Shown here in pieces: positions 1 to 9,069 of a stretch of DNA of 64,000 bases (its first letter is position 1; each line of letters opens with the position of its first letter). The DNA lies in the NCBI GenBank assembly GCA_001701135.1, contig DAAN01000019.1, positions 137,025 through 201,024 of the forward strand, read 5' to 3'. Source of the stretch: Bacteroidales bacterium H3 (GTDB taxonomy: Bacteria; Bacteroidota; Bacteroidia; Bacteroidales; Muribaculaceae). Under the pieces are notes generated by a model. The model did no database searches, had not been told where the DNA came from, and saw nothing but the letters and a program-made list of their open reading frames with translations. Both the position numbers and the translations under genes were made by a program.

Positions 1-781
1 AGAACGGATTTATCATCTTCACAAGGAGAGCCTCGGGAAGACGGTAGAGAAGCATGAACAGTATGGCAAGAATCACACCCGGCTTGCGGAAGAAATCCAC
101 AAATGTTTCGATAAACTCATTCATCACCGAGCCGGCATTGCGGGGCATGCGGTTGGCATCGCCTGCGGGGCGGGGAAGAATGAATCCGTGGTAACAGCCA
201 AGAATCAGGAAGAAAGCCGACATGATGGCAAAAATCCATATCCAGCCTCCGGTGGCAGTGTGTCGCGTGGTGTTGATATAACCGGCGAGCACCACCAGGG
301 CACCCTGTCCCACAATCATCGAGCAACGATAGAACAGTGAACGGATACCCACGAAAAACGACTGCTGATGCTCCGTCAGGCCAAGCATATAGAAGCCGTC
401 GGCAGCTATGTCGTGCGTGGCCGAGGCAAAGGCCATGAGCCAGAACACTGCAAGGGTGAGCTGAAAGAAAGCCGATGCGGGGATGGTGAACGCTATCAGA
501 GCCATTGCCACCGCTATGGTCAGCTGCATTGTCACCACCCACCAGCGTTTGGTGCGCACGATGTCGACAAACGGGCTCCAGAAGGGTTTGATCACCCATG
601 GCAGATAGAGCCACGACGTGTAAAACGCCATAGTGGTGTTGTCGATACCCAACTGGGTGTACATGATTGTGGTAATGGTCATTACGGCCATATATGGCAA
701 GCCTTCGGCAAAATAGAGCGTCGGCACCCACCACCAGGGCGAACGGCTTCGGTCAGTTATAGATGCGGGTGATTTCTGCAT
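1..781 (-). CDS. AmpG-like muropeptide permease (MFS), 3' end off window
   Basis: About 260 N-terminal residues of a major-facilitator permease of the AmpG type, which imports anhydromuropeptides across the inner membrane for peptidoglycan recycling. On the minus strand the frame opens MQKSPASITDRSRSPWWWVP, then LYFAEGLPYM and WVIKPFWSPFVD, the usual first-helix and loop pattern of this family. It is still open at base 1 (FFRKPGVILAILFMLLYRLP), so the gene is cut by the window. The ATG at 781 lies 29 nt inside the end of the SpoIID-like gene, suggesting translational coupling. The cell-wall neighbours support a recycling role. Substrate is inferred from the family. A His-rich open frame over the same bases is a shadow. 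Confidence 0.85.
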   Translation of the reverse strand, partial: MQKSPASITDRSRSPWWWVPTLYFAEGLPYMAVMTITTIMYTQLGIDNTTMAFYTSWLYLPWVIKPFWSPFVDIVRTKRWWVVTMQLTIAVAMALIAFTIPASAFFQLTLAVFWLMAFASATHDIAADGFYMLGLTEHQQSFFVGIRSLFYRCSMIVGQGALVVLAGYINTTRHTATGGWIWIFAIMSAFFLILGCYHGFILPRPAGDANRMPRNAGSVMNEFIETFVDFFRKPGVILAILFMLLYRLPEALLVKMINPF

Positions 782-2000
782 CGGAGAAATAGTGTTTTAA
801 AATTGATTCACAGGTGTGTCCTTCGGCCGCCATGGCGGCAGCGCCGATCTGACACATGCCCACACCGTGGCCCCAGCCGCATCCGTCAATGACGAAACGC
901 TCTGGCACCCGCTCCCCTTCGGAAGTGACCATAACACCTTCGGCGGTGACGGTGAAAGCCGACGATTTCAGATGCGTCGGCGAGAGCAATCGACGGATCT
1001 CAAGTTCCTTGCCCACAACAATGGAATCGCGGGTGCCGCGGATGAGCAGACGGGTTATGCGCCCCGACTTGCCGCGGGCGAGCGGTTCAAGCGTCAGGAT
1101 ATAACCGAGATCCACGCCCCCTTTTTCTGCAAGCAGCTGTCGCAACAGATGCTGCCCGAGTCTCTCCTGCCAGCGAAAAAATGAGGGTGAGGAGAGATCG
1201 TAGTCATTGAGCACGGAGGAGAGCAGCGCGCGATCGGTCGTGGCGCAGTAGACATGTCCGTCGGGAGCAGCGTCGCTGACCGAACGGAGGCAGGGCACAT
1301 CGGCATCCTCCCACGCGGCGGAGAATTCCTCCGTGACGCCGCCGCAGCATTTGGAAAAGCGGGCGTCGCACACATCGCAGTCGGCGGTGACAAGCACCAG
1401 ACCTCGGGTGGCTTTTATAGCATCGAGCACCGCCGGCGCTGCCGTGCGGGCAATTCCCTGATAGCGCTGGCAATGATCGTCGGCACAGACATCGAAACGG
1501 TTGTGCGCCTCGCGGTCGTACCACCGCACAATCTCTCGGCATCCGTGCTCCGGGTCGTGCCTAAGCCGGGTGTGGCAGCCGGTGGCAGGAGCTTCGGTTC
1601 GGGCCTGTTCGCGCCGGAGCATGGCCACAAGCCACGAACGCGACACTATGGCGTGGGCTTTGAGAAATTCAACCGGCGCATCGGCATTCATCTCCGATGA
1701 AATCACGCTGGCGAGATACTCCTCCAGAGGCACTATGTTGATGATCAGATTGTCGGGAGCAATCACAAGCGCACCGCGAAACGACTGCGGCATGTGTCTC
1801 TGCCAATGGAATCCGATTCCGATTTTCACATCCGGCAGGGTAAAGTAAGCCTCGGGCTGCCCGGGAGTGAACAGCCGCGAACCATCGGACATCACATCCG
1901 ACGCAAATGGGCCGTGGAGAGTGTACCTGCCATCCTCCGCGCCCAGAATTCCTACTTTTATTACCGGTTGCTCTGTCACTGTCGTGATGAATTTAGTCAC
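753..2000 (-). CDS. SpoIID/LytB-domain protein (glycan-strand lytic enzyme or amidase enhancer)
   Basis: 415 residues with a SpoIID/LytB domain. In sporulating bacteria SpoIID is a lytic transglycosylase acting on denuded glycan strands; Bacteroidetes homologues are often labelled amidase enhancer. The core VPLEEYLASVISSEM (about 90-104) carries the Glu (E103) aligned with the catalytic Glu of SpoIID, followed by the typical FLKAHAIVSRSW. The C-terminus has the family GWGHGVGMCQIGA motif. Two Cys-rich stretches (DVCADDHC near 170, DCDVCDARFSKCC near 210) may bind metal or form disulfides. I see no signal peptide, which is odd for a wall enzyme; it may act on imported muropeptides. It lies 12 bp after the GT2-DUF4922 gene and overlaps the permease gene. 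Confidence 0.88.
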   Translation of the reverse strand: MTKFITTVTEQPVIKVGILGAEDGRYTLHGPFASDVMSDGSRLFTPGQPEAYFTLPDVKIGIGFHWQRHMPQSFRGALVIAPDNLIINIVPLEEYLASVISSEMNADAPVEFLKAHAIVSRSWLVAMLRREQARTEAPATGCHTRLRHDPEHGCREIVRWYDREAHNRFDVCADDHCQRYQGIARTAAPAVLDAIKATRGLVLVTADCDVCDARFSKCCGGVTEEFSAAWEDADVPCLRSVSDAAPDGHVYCATTDRALLSSVLNDYDLSSPSFFRWQERLGQHLLRQLLAEKGGVDLGYILTLEPLARGKSGRITRLLIRGTRDSIVVGKELEIRRLLSPTHLKSSAFTVTAEGVMVTSEGERVPERFVIDGCGWGHGVGMCQIGAAAMAAEGHTCESILKHYFSDAEITRIYN

Positions 2001-2012
2001 TGTGGCAATTAA

Positions 2013-4292
2013 TTAGTCGCGGTCGCGCAGACGGTAACAGGTGTCACTGAGGATTTTGAGCAGCGAGTCGCTGTCGAGTGCGCAGAAGTCGCATTCGCGG
2101 GCGCAGATAAAGCACCCCGCCACGTCGATGGCGCCGGGCGAAATAAGCATCTGTCCGGGATCTGTGCCGTAGCAGGCCGGCCGGTGTGCCCGGCGGGGTA
2201 TTACCAGCACATCCACGGTGCGGTCGTCGCGGCGCATCATATAGAGGTTCATGCGTGGTTCGGCCTCCCCCTTGTTTTCGGGAAGCATGGCCAGCACATG
2301 TACGATTTCGTGCATGCGGCTCATCAGCTGCTCCCGGGTGGCAACCGAGAAGAAGATGTGCCGGTAAGGGAAAGCGCGCGCCGCAGCCGACTCGAAGATG
2401 GGGAGGTCGGCAGAGCGCACCGCCTGGAAATGCATATGGTCGGGAGCCGACGCACCGCACTTTGCACCATTGTAGAACACCACCATGCCGGGTAGACGTC
2501 CCGACAGCTCCATCATGTCGGCCACGCGGCGCAGATCGCCGGGGCTGTCGGAAAGCGACTGCGGAGTGTGGGCTACAGCCGCGATTGTGAGATGTCGCGG
2601 AAACACCGGATAAGGATTCACGAGACCTTCATACCCTTCCATCACCGGATAGACCTCCTGAGAGTCGGGGCGGTTGTCGGCGCAGAGGAAACAAGGGCGG
2701 GCGGCGATGGATGCGGCATCTACTTTAGCGCCCGACGAGACGGCACGCGCGGGGTTAAAGATGGCCCGAAAGTCGAATTCGTCAGCCTCGATGTGGCGTG
2801 TCTCCACGTTGGCGAGCGCCTCGGTGTTGGTGCGGGCAAGCGGCCACTCCCTGAGCTGGTTGTCGACAAATTCGGTGATGCGGCGCGATTCCTTGCGCGA
2901 GGTCTGGAAATACTCTTTGGCGGCAAGACGTTTGCGGGCCTCGATCTCAATGCTGCGGAGCAGATCCTTATAGATGTTGTTGGCGTTGACGCGTTCCTGC
3001 GGGAGCGCGGCATCGGAATTGCCGCTCCAGCGGCGGCAGAGATACAGCGAGTCGAAAATGCGCCCTATACGGTGGCGCCGCGATATGCGCAGCCCCAGCG
3101 CGTAATCCTCGCCGTAGCTGACATTGGGCACCCCTATCTGGCGCAGCAGTGGAGTGAAGAACGCACGCGGAGCGCCCAGACCGTTGATACGCAGGGCGTT
3201 GTTGTGACCGTTGTCGTCGGTCCACTCCTTGTGGTCGATCAGACCGGGAGGCAGAGGATTGCCGTCGAAATCGGTAAGCTCGTATGAACCGATGACCATG
3301 CCGGCGCCGGTGGCGCGGAAGCAATCGACAATGCGGCTGAGCACGTTGCTGTCCTTATATTGGTCGTCGCTGTCGAGCTGCACTGCAAACCGGCCGCAGG
3401 CGGCATTGCGCACGCCATATTCCCAGCAGCCGCCGATACCAAGGGTGGTCTCCTCAGGGATCAGATGCACCACCCGGGAATCGGAGGCGGCAAGCGCGGC
3501 AAGCGTTTCGGTGGTGCCATCGGTTGAATGGTTGTCAACGACGATGACGTTGAATGAAAATGGAGCCGTCTGACTCAGAGCCGATTTCACGGCGTCGGCA
3601 ACGGTGGCCACGCGGTTGCGCACCGGTATTATCACCGATGCCTCAACGGGAAATTCCCCTTCATCGAAGCTGAGGGTGAATGTGCGCTCGTCGAGCCATG
3701 CGCCGATGCGGCGCAGATAGTCGGTGAACACCTCCTCGCGCTCGCGCTGCACGGCAGCGTTGCGGGGATCCACGTAGTCAAACTGTTGCTCGCCCGAGGT
3801 GCGGCGGTCGGCCACGGATGCCGTGTAGAGATATTCGGGCACATGCACTATGGCGGCAGGGCTGTGCTGGGCAAACCAGAGGCGAAGGGCATAGAGTCCG
3901 CTGTGCTCCGACTCCACGGGCGCGGTCTCGGTGCCGAAAAGATGCATCGACACCACCAACAGAGGGCCAAAATCGAAATCGTCGCGCACCGACCCGGGCT
4001 GGTATGGCGCAAGGGGGTGCGGCCCGTCGGGCGTACGGTAATCGCAATAGAGGAGCAGGGCGCCGGTGTCTTCGGCGAGCTGAAACAGACGTTGTCTCGA
4101 CGATTCCGACAGCTCAATGTCATAACCGTCGAGAGCCACAAGCTGCCACTCGGCGCCGCAGTCGCGTCGGCTGGTGAGTTCGTCGACAAGCTGCCTGGTA
4201 CCTATTGTGGGGGATACCCTCAGTATATTGGCAGGAGAGCCGGCGGCAGCGCTTGCACGCGTGCCGGTCTGATTGGTCAGAGTATTATCCAT
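2013..4292 (-). CDS. GT2 glycosyltransferase fused to DUF4922 (HIT-like) domain
   Basis: 759-residue fusion. Residues about 1-210 are an uncharacterised region. Residues about 217-430 are a GT-A family 2 glycosyltransferase (ASVIIPVRNR, VVDNHSTDGT, and the DXD-like QLDSDD at about 305-310). Residues about 515-759 match DUF4922, with the HIT/GalT-like signature NGAKCGASAPDHMHFQ containing His-x-His at about 619/621, the motif of nucleotidyl transferases and phosphorylases. The C-terminus adds FICARECDFC, a possible metal site. One polypeptide thus combines sugar transfer with nucleotide-sugar or sugar-phosphate chemistry. No signal peptide, so probably cytoplasmic. Position between the amidase and SpoIID/AmpG genes suggests a role in wall-sugar salvage or an envelope glycan; that is inference. 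Confidence 0.82.
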   Translation of the reverse strand: MDNTLTNQTGTRASAAAGSPANILRVSPTIGTRQLVDELTSRRDCGAEWQLVALDGYDIELSESSRQRLFQLAEDTGALLLYCDYRTPDGPHPLAPYQPGSVRDDFDFGPLLVVSMHLFGTETAPVESEHSGLYALRLWFAQHSPAAIVHVPEYLYTASVADRRTSGEQQFDYVDPRNAAVQREREEVFTDYLRRIGAWLDERTFTLSFDEGEFPVEASVIIPVRNRVATVADAVKSALSQTAPFSFNVIVVDNHSTDGTTETLAALAASDSRVVHLIPEETTLGIGGCWEYGVRNAACGRFAVQLDSDDQYKDSNVLSRIVDCFRATGAGMVIGSYELTDFDGNPLPPGLIDHKEWTDDNGHNNALRINGLGAPRAFFTPLLRQIGVPNVSYGEDYALGLRISRRHRIGRIFDSLYLCRRWSGNSDAALPQERVNANNIYKDLLRSIEIEARKRLAAKEYFQTSRKESRRITEFVDNQLREWPLARTNTEALANVETRHIEADEFDFRAIFNPARAVSSGAKVDAASIAARPCFLCADNRPDSQEVYPVMEGYEGLVNPYPVFPRHLTIAAVAHTPQSLSDSPGDLRRVADMMELSGRLPGMVVFYNGAKCGASAPDHMHFQAVRSADLPIFESAAARAFPYRHIFFSVATREQLMSRMHEIVHVLAMLPENKGEAEPRMNLYMMRRDDRTVDVLVIPRRAHRPACYGTDPGQMLISPGAIDVAGCFICARECDFCALDSDSLLKILSDTCYRLRDRD

Positions 4293-4344
4293 GGCATTTA
4301 CATGGTAAAGGTGTTATGTTTTCTCAGAAGGCAGAATCGGCAAA

Positions 4345-7323
4345 TCATTTTTTCTGCTTTTTCTGCTTCTTGGCTTTCTTCTTTTTATTTTTCTTGTTCT
4401 TCTTGTTTTTATCCGCATTATCCTTAGTGGACACAGGCATCGGCTGGGCTTTCACCTCCGGAAGATCGTCACCGATAAGATATTGCATGGCGTCGGCCAC
4501 AAAGATATTTCGCGAGGCGGCATCTTTCATGCTTTCGATGGGGAAAGAGGCCACTACAACCCTGCCGGGATATTCCAGGCCCTGGTGTGAGCGGCGTTTT
4601 CCATCCACGGCTATCGCGGCGGGATATTTGGTATCGGAATAGCGACCGATGATGAGGCCACGGTTGTCGACCGGAGCGATAGCCTGCGGATTTCCGGCTC
4701 CGACCCAGCTGCCGTTGGCCAGCGATGCAATTTCGGAACTGCCGAGCACCGGCACACCGCTCATGCGGGCGCCGTTCTCGACCCTGAAGGTGCGGGTGGC
4801 CCGGGGCACTACGCTATCGTTGGCACCATCGGGCAGATAAGGCTTGTAGCCGAGCATATCCGAGGCAAACAGCGCCATAGTATCGCGGGTAAGCGAGTCG
4901 GCTTCAATGATTTCGCTGCTGAGATAGGAACCTGAGACAAGCAACGCACCTCCGCGGCGGCGGAACTGCTCGATGCGCTGACGCAGCGCCTTGGGGAAGG
5001 TCTGATAGAAACGGCCGCGATGAGCGGCTTTGCGGGTGGTTTTCTGCTGTCCGAGAATAAGGTCGACAGCCTTCGGAGCCGATGTGCTCTTCTCGAAAGC
5101 AGCCAACGATGACGACACGAATCCGCGGCCTGCATTGCGGAGAGCCACGCCGTGGATGTAGGTGTAGTCGCGGGTGTTGCCCGTGCGGATGTTGCCCTCT
5201 TCATCGGAACCGGAGGAACCGAACGACGGATTAGTGCTGGTGAGCGTGGACGATGGATCCATGTCATACTGATTACCTATGAAATGAACATCGGCTCCGT
5301 CGGGCACGCCATAGGCGGAATCAAACTCGAATCCGGCATACGAGGGTCCGTCGGTCCATGCCGGGCCGGCAACACGGGTATAGCCGTTGACGATTTCCAC
5401 CGACGGCATGCGGTTGTCCTTGTCATAAAGACTCAGTACCTCCGAGGGGAACGACACACCACCGTCGTTGGCGGCCACTATATAATATGAGTGTATTTTG
5501 TCATCACTGATTTTCACCGACCACGACGACACCGGGGTGGTGGCCACTGGACGGAACGCAAGCCCGTCGACGGCTTCGTAGACGATGTAGAAGGTGGGAG
5601 TGGCACTCTTTTCAAGCGGATCGATGGTGGGTTCCCACGAAAGTGTGTAGTAGCCGTTGGAGTCGGCGTGGATGCCGAATGTGTTCACCGGCAGGGGCTG
5701 CACCACGAAATTGAGATCATAGCGCCTGGCCAGGAACCGGCCTATCCCCTTATAGACGGCACGTCCTACCAGAAACCGGAACTCGGGATCCCAGGCCCGC
5801 TTCATATCCTCGAAGCTCTGATGCGAGAGCAGTTCGAGTATCATTGCGGGCACTTTGGTCTCGCGCACTTCATAATATTTGCGGTCGCGGTAGCTTCGGT
5901 CGGCCCAGTCGGGGTCATAGGCCGCGCGGATGTCACCCACCACCTGACGGGTGATGTCGTCGGTGAGGTCGCGGTTGGCATAGCGCGATGTGCCGTTTCC
6001 GAGGGGGTTGCCGTCGTCGGTGGAATATAGGCCGAGTGTGCCTACAGTTGTGGAATCGGTGTGGAAGCCGGCGTCGGTGTGGAATGCCAGAGCCATGTCG
6101 ACCGGGATGCCGAGACCGATGGTGTCGGGAAACATTTCAGAGCCTCCGGCCATATGGTTGACCCAGAGGGCGCGTGATTTGTAATCGTCAATGTAGTCAT
6201 CGCCGTCGGGGGTATCGTAGACCCATGTGGGGAATCCGGCTCCCTGCAGATAATAGCGCGAGCCTTCAAGATAGGCGGGGTAGCCCGAGACAGCATATTC
6301 GCCCGAACCGCCGCGGGCCACAAAACCCATGCCGCCGCCCACTTTCACGGCGTCGGCCGACACCACGGCATCATCATCTTCCGACATATTCGTCAGTGTC
6401 ACCAGCGGCTTTTCCTGAAGGCCGGCAGCAAAAGGATAGGTGCCGATATAGACCCATGTGCCGCCACCCATGCGCTGGTTCACAACCACCTGCGAAGAAC
6501 CGCCGAGGTGGTTCACCGTGTAGGTGGCGTCGGGGGCACTGTTGGGATATGACTGATACGAAACATACACGGCGCGACGGCCGGCCTCGGTCACGGAGCC
6601 ATACCAGTTGGCGGTGGAGCAATGGGCTGAATCGCCGATGCTGACAGTTTTCACCTTGCCGGAGCGCCCCATGGTGAAGGGGTTCTCACCATTCTCTATG
6701 TAGTTTCGTCGAAGACCGTAGCCCGTGTTTTCAAGTTCCCAGCGATGACGGCCTGCCGTGGTGGAGAATCGCTTGTCGCCCTGATTTACGTCATAGTCAA
6801 CGATTGTGGCGGTTTTCGAGAAATCGCGTTCACGCGGCAGCATCACATATGCGCCGGCATTTTCAAGCATCGGCACAAGATAAGGGTCGACAAACGAGCG
6901 GGAAAGCAGATCCTCCACGGTGCCGAAAAGGCGCGGGCGCTGCCATTTCCAGCCGTTGTCGTAATATTTTCCATGGCTGGGCCAAATTGCCAGCGTGCGT
7001 CCCTGCATGCCGTCGGGTGCCTCGGCCACCGAGGGGAGAGTGACGAATGATTCAGGCGCTTCGATAGGATCGTTGGAGCCTTGCACCACTAATGGCTCTT
7101 TGGGTGCTGAGGACTTTTTGGCCGCTTTGCGGCTGCGCTTGTTGCGTTTCCTTTTCCCGGAAGATTTTTTACGACGTTTTTTCTTCTTTTTAGCGCCTGC
7201 CGAAGCCTGCGATGTGCTTTGCCCGGCATAAGCCTCGAAACCGACGCCGTCGGGCAGGACTACAGTGAGCGACACCAGGGCTATTACACATATTCTTAAA
7301 AGGGAGGATATTTTTCGGTACAT
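4345..7323 (-). CDS. Secreted N-acetylmuramoyl-L-alanine amidase-like protein with golvesin and FnIII domains
   Basis: 992 residues, with an N-terminal signal sequence or anchor (about 10-33) followed by a very basic linker (about 45-70). An Amidase_3-like fold seems split by an insertion. WPSHGKYY (H117) and GTVEDLL (E137) supply the first ligands, FHTDAG (H415) a later His, and PAMILELLSHQSF (E497) the catalytic Glu. Between them, about 225-335, is a golvesin/xanthan-lyase-like domain (VTEAGRRAVYVSYQSYPN, VNQRMGGGTWVYIG). After it come a fibronectin type III-like segment (about 545-640) and a C-terminal module resembling glutamine-amidotransferase-like domains. The tail is almost pure Lys/Asn/Gln. 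Such proteins are often annotated xanthan lyase; I favour amidase because the zinc ligands are present. It lies 54 bp after the membrane GT2 and 52 bp before the GT2-DUF4922 gene. Confidence 0.78.
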   Translation of the reverse strand: MYRKISSLLRICVIALVSLTVVLPDGVGFEAYAGQSTSQASAGAKKKKKRRKKSSGKRKRNKRSRKAAKKSSAPKEPLVVQGSNDPIEAPESFVTLPSVAEAPDGMQGRTLAIWPSHGKYYDNGWKWQRPRLFGTVEDLLSRSFVDPYLVPMLENAGAYVMLPRERDFSKTATIVDYDVNQGDKRFSTTAGRHRWELENTGYGLRRNYIENGENPFTMGRSGKVKTVSIGDSAHCSTANWYGSVTEAGRRAVYVSYQSYPNSAPDATYTVNHLGGSSQVVVNQRMGGGTWVYIGTYPFAAGLQEKPLVTLTNMSEDDDAVVSADAVKVGGGMGFVARGGSGEYAVSGYPAYLEGSRYYLQGAGFPTWVYDTPDGDDYIDDYKSRALWVNHMAGGSEMFPDTIGLGIPVDMALAFHTDAGFHTDSTTVGTLGLYSTDDGNPLGNGTSRYANRDLTDDITRQVVGDIRAAYDPDWADRSYRDRKYYEVRETKVPAMILELLSHQSFEDMKRAWDPEFRFLVGRAVYKGIGRFLARRYDLNFVVQPLPVNTFGIHADSNGYYTLSWEPTIDPLEKSATPTFYIVYEAVDGLAFRPVATTPVSSWSVKISDDKIHSYYIVAANDGGVSFPSEVLSLYDKDNRMPSVEIVNGYTRVAGPAWTDGPSYAGFEFDSAYGVPDGADVHFIGNQYDMDPSSTLTSTNPSFGSSGSDEEGNIRTGNTRDYTYIHGVALRNAGRGFVSSSLAAFEKSTSAPKAVDLILGQQKTTRKAAHRGRFYQTFPKALRQRIEQFRRRGGALLVSGSYLSSEIIEADSLTRDTMALFASDMLGYKPYLPDGANDSVVPRATRTFRVENGARMSGVPVLGSSEIASLANGSWVGAGNPQAIAPVDNRGLIIGRYSDTKYPAAIAVDGKRRSHQGLEYPGRVVVASFPIESMKDAASRNIFVADAMQYLIGDDLPEVKAQPMPVSTKDNADKNKKNKKNKKKKAKKQKKQKK

Positions 7324-7377
7324 CAGGAATTCTAATCGGGTTATTTGCAGTCAGGTTTGCGGTTGCGGGCAGCGTTA

Positions 7378-8553
7378 TTATTTCACAGGCGCGCCTCGCC
7401 ATGTGTAGTTTCGCCGGACGGGTCTTCCGCTGCGATAGCGGCTCTTGAGATTCGGGTACCAACGCCAGAGCATCTGCCACCACAGCAGAGCCGGAGCCAG
7501 CCTTACCTCAAGTGCACGGCCGCTGCGGCACCAGTTCACCGTCAGCGGTATCCACAACGCAGGGATAGTGGCGGCGAAAAGACATGCCGGCCACCAGTTG
7601 GGCAGCGAGAAGACGCATCCGACGGTAACAGCCGCCAGCCACACCCACATGGCGCATGTGCCGGCACCCATGGTCAGACGAGGCCAAAGCGGCAGACGAC
7701 GCTCGGTGAAGCGATGACGCAGACGCAGCTCGCTGTAAGCCCGGCGGGGATGCTGGAAACGCACATTCACCAGCGCGTCGTCCGATAAAACAACCGCCGT
7801 GTTGCTTCGGTTCGTGATCTGGTTCACAAATATATCATCGTCGCCATGATGCAGATTCAGCGATCGGGAGAACCCTTTGGCCTTGAAAAAGAGGTCGCGC
7901 CTGTATGCCAGGTTGAAACCGGTGCCGCGATAGGGATGCCCGTGCATGGCGGGCTGCAGCCAGGTGACGGCACGCGCCACCTCGTCGAACCTGTTCCATG
8001 AGCGGCCAAGCCCGTGGATACGCGCCCATCCGAGCACCACTTGCCGGTGTCCCCCTTCGGCTGTGAAGGGGAATGCCATGCGGCGCACCCACAGTGGCGA
8101 CTTCACGCGACAACGCGCCGTGGTAAGCAAAACCACATCGTGGCGGGCAGCTTTGATGCCAAGAGAGATGGAGAGTTTTTTGCGCGAAAGATTCCGGGCC
8201 TCCTCGGGCACGTAAGTTATATAAAGATTCTTGAACTCGTTGCTAAAATAATTCACCACATCGGTGATCTCCTCGGCGCAGCCGTCGTTGACCACCACCA
8301 CCTCGAACTTGTCCGCGGGATAACCCTGAGTGAGTATGTCGGGGAGCATCTTGCGCAGATCGGCCGCATTGTCGCGCGCATACACCACCACCGACACCGT
8401 AGGCAGCGCCTCATCGGGCACTTCGGGCTGCGGAGCGGTGACGCGCACCCGCGTACGCATTCTGTAAAACGTCAACAAAAAAATCATGGCGGCGAGTGCC
8501 ACACCAAGGCACACCCACACCACAGGCAATATATCGTGAAAAGAGAAATACAT
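7378..8553 (-). CDS. Membrane-bound family 2 glycosyltransferase
   Basis: 391 residues. An N-terminal membrane helix (about 8-30) precedes a GT-A domain (PTVSVVVYARDN, VVVVNDGCAEEI, then RHDVVLLTTARCRV where the acceptor/metal motif sits). A hydrophobic C-terminal part (about 285-340) gives two more helices, the layout of processive or lipid-linked GT2 enzymes. The usual DXD is replaced by TAR, so metal use may differ. First gene of the minus-strand operon that runs on to the amidase and AmpG genes. A TAACTTTG -7 box is on the minus strand at 8600-8607, and the 5' leader carries two copies of a 23-bp repeat. Sugar donor and acceptor cannot be read from the sequence. Confidence 0.82.
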   Translation of the reverse strand: MYFSFHDILPVVWVCLGVALAAMIFLLTFYRMRTRVRVTAPQPEVPDEALPTVSVVVYARDNAADLRKMLPDILTQGYPADKFEVVVVNDGCAEEITDVVNYFSNEFKNLYITYVPEEARNLSRKKLSISLGIKAARHDVVLLTTARCRVKSPLWVRRMAFPFTAEGGHRQVVLGWARIHGLGRSWNRFDEVARAVTWLQPAMHGHPYRGTGFNLAYRRDLFFKAKGFSRSLNLHHGDDDIFVNQITNRSNTAVVLSDDALVNVRFQHPRRAYSELRLRHRFTERRLPLWPRLTMGAGTCAMWVWLAAVTVGCVFSLPNWWPACLFAATIPALWIPLTVNWCRSGRALEVRLAPALLWWQMLWRWYPNLKSRYRSGRPVRRNYTWRGAPVK

Positions 8554-8555
8554 TT

Positions 8556-8600
8556 CTTAATATCAGAATATCTCAACTCTTAATATCAGAATATCTCAAC
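8556..8600. repeat. 23-bp tandem repeat, two copies
   Basis: The unit starting CTTAATATCAGAATATCTCA occurs at 8556-8578 and again, identical over 22 bases, at 8579-8600. It fills the leader between the minus-strand -7 box and the GT2 start, so it would be transcribed. A recent duplication is the simplest reading. Confidence 0.9.
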
Positions 8601-8607
8601 AAAGTTA
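8600..8607 (-). promoter_or_regulatory. -7 box (TAACTTTG) for the minus-strand wall operon
   Basis: Perfect match to the Bacteroidetes -7 consensus TAnnTTTG, 47 bp upstream of the ATG at 8553. I find no TTTG at 19-21 nt further upstream, so the -33 element is weak or absent. Confidence 0.5.
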
Positions 8608-8661
8608 ACACTTTTCTTTGAATTTTCCTTTTGAGGGAGGGAAAATAAGGGATAAAATTGC

Positions 8662-8669
8662 TAACTTTG
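8662..8669 (+). promoter_or_regulatory. -7 box (TAACTTTG) for folB
   Basis: Perfect TAnnTTTG match ending 10 bases before the folB ATG at 8680. Initiation a few bases downstream would leave a leader of only about 6 nt. No good -33 TTTG at the usual distance. Confidence 0.55.
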
Positions 8670-8679
8670 TGCATTGTAT

Positions 8680-9036
8680 ATGCTCAAAGGATACGTTGAA
8701 ATTGAGAAACTGAGGCTTTTCAGTCACCACGGAGTGTTTCCGCAGGAACGCACCGTGGGGAATGTTTTTGAATTCACCATAACTCTCTGTTACGATATGG
8801 AGCGCGCCGCCTCCACTGATTGTGTTGAGCACGCGCTGAACTATGCATCGGTTATCGAGACAGTGAAAGAGGTGTCGGAAATCCATTCTGCATTGCTCGA
8901 GAATCTGGCTCTGAGGATAAAAGATGCCATTATCGAACGGTTTCCCCAGGTACTGTCAGGCTCGGTGTGCGTGGCCAAGCCCACGCCCCCTGTCGGCGAG
9001 CAGCTGAACAGGGTGGCTGTGACGCTGCAATGGTGA
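8680..9036 (+). CDS. folB: Dihydroneopterin aldolase
   Basis: 118 residues, full length for FolB, which converts dihydroneopterin to 6-hydroxymethyldihydropterin and glycolaldehyde in folate synthesis. The start of the protein, GYVEIEKLRLFSHHGVFPQE, is the FolB signature, including the HGV/E substrate region. DCVEHALNYASVIETV and SVCVAKPTPPV cover the rest of the T-fold. I chose the ATG at 8680 rather than a TTG two codons earlier, because the TTG would lie at the predicted transcription start. Stands alone, divergent from the wall operon. Confidence 0.93.
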   Translation: MLKGYVEIEKLRLFSHHGVFPQERTVGNVFEFTITLCYDMERAASTDCVEHALNYASVIETVKEVSEIHSALLENLALRIKDAIIERFPQVLSGSVCVAKPTPPVGEQLNRVAVTLQW

Positions 9037-9069
9037 ATTACTCAGTTTGCTATTCAACGGAATGTATTT

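Noticed and set aside
117..734. 205-residue minus-strand open frame, rich in His, Arg and Cys
   Set aside because: It overlaps the AmpG-like frame, which gives clear membrane helices; the composition is that of a shifted frame in high-GC DNA.
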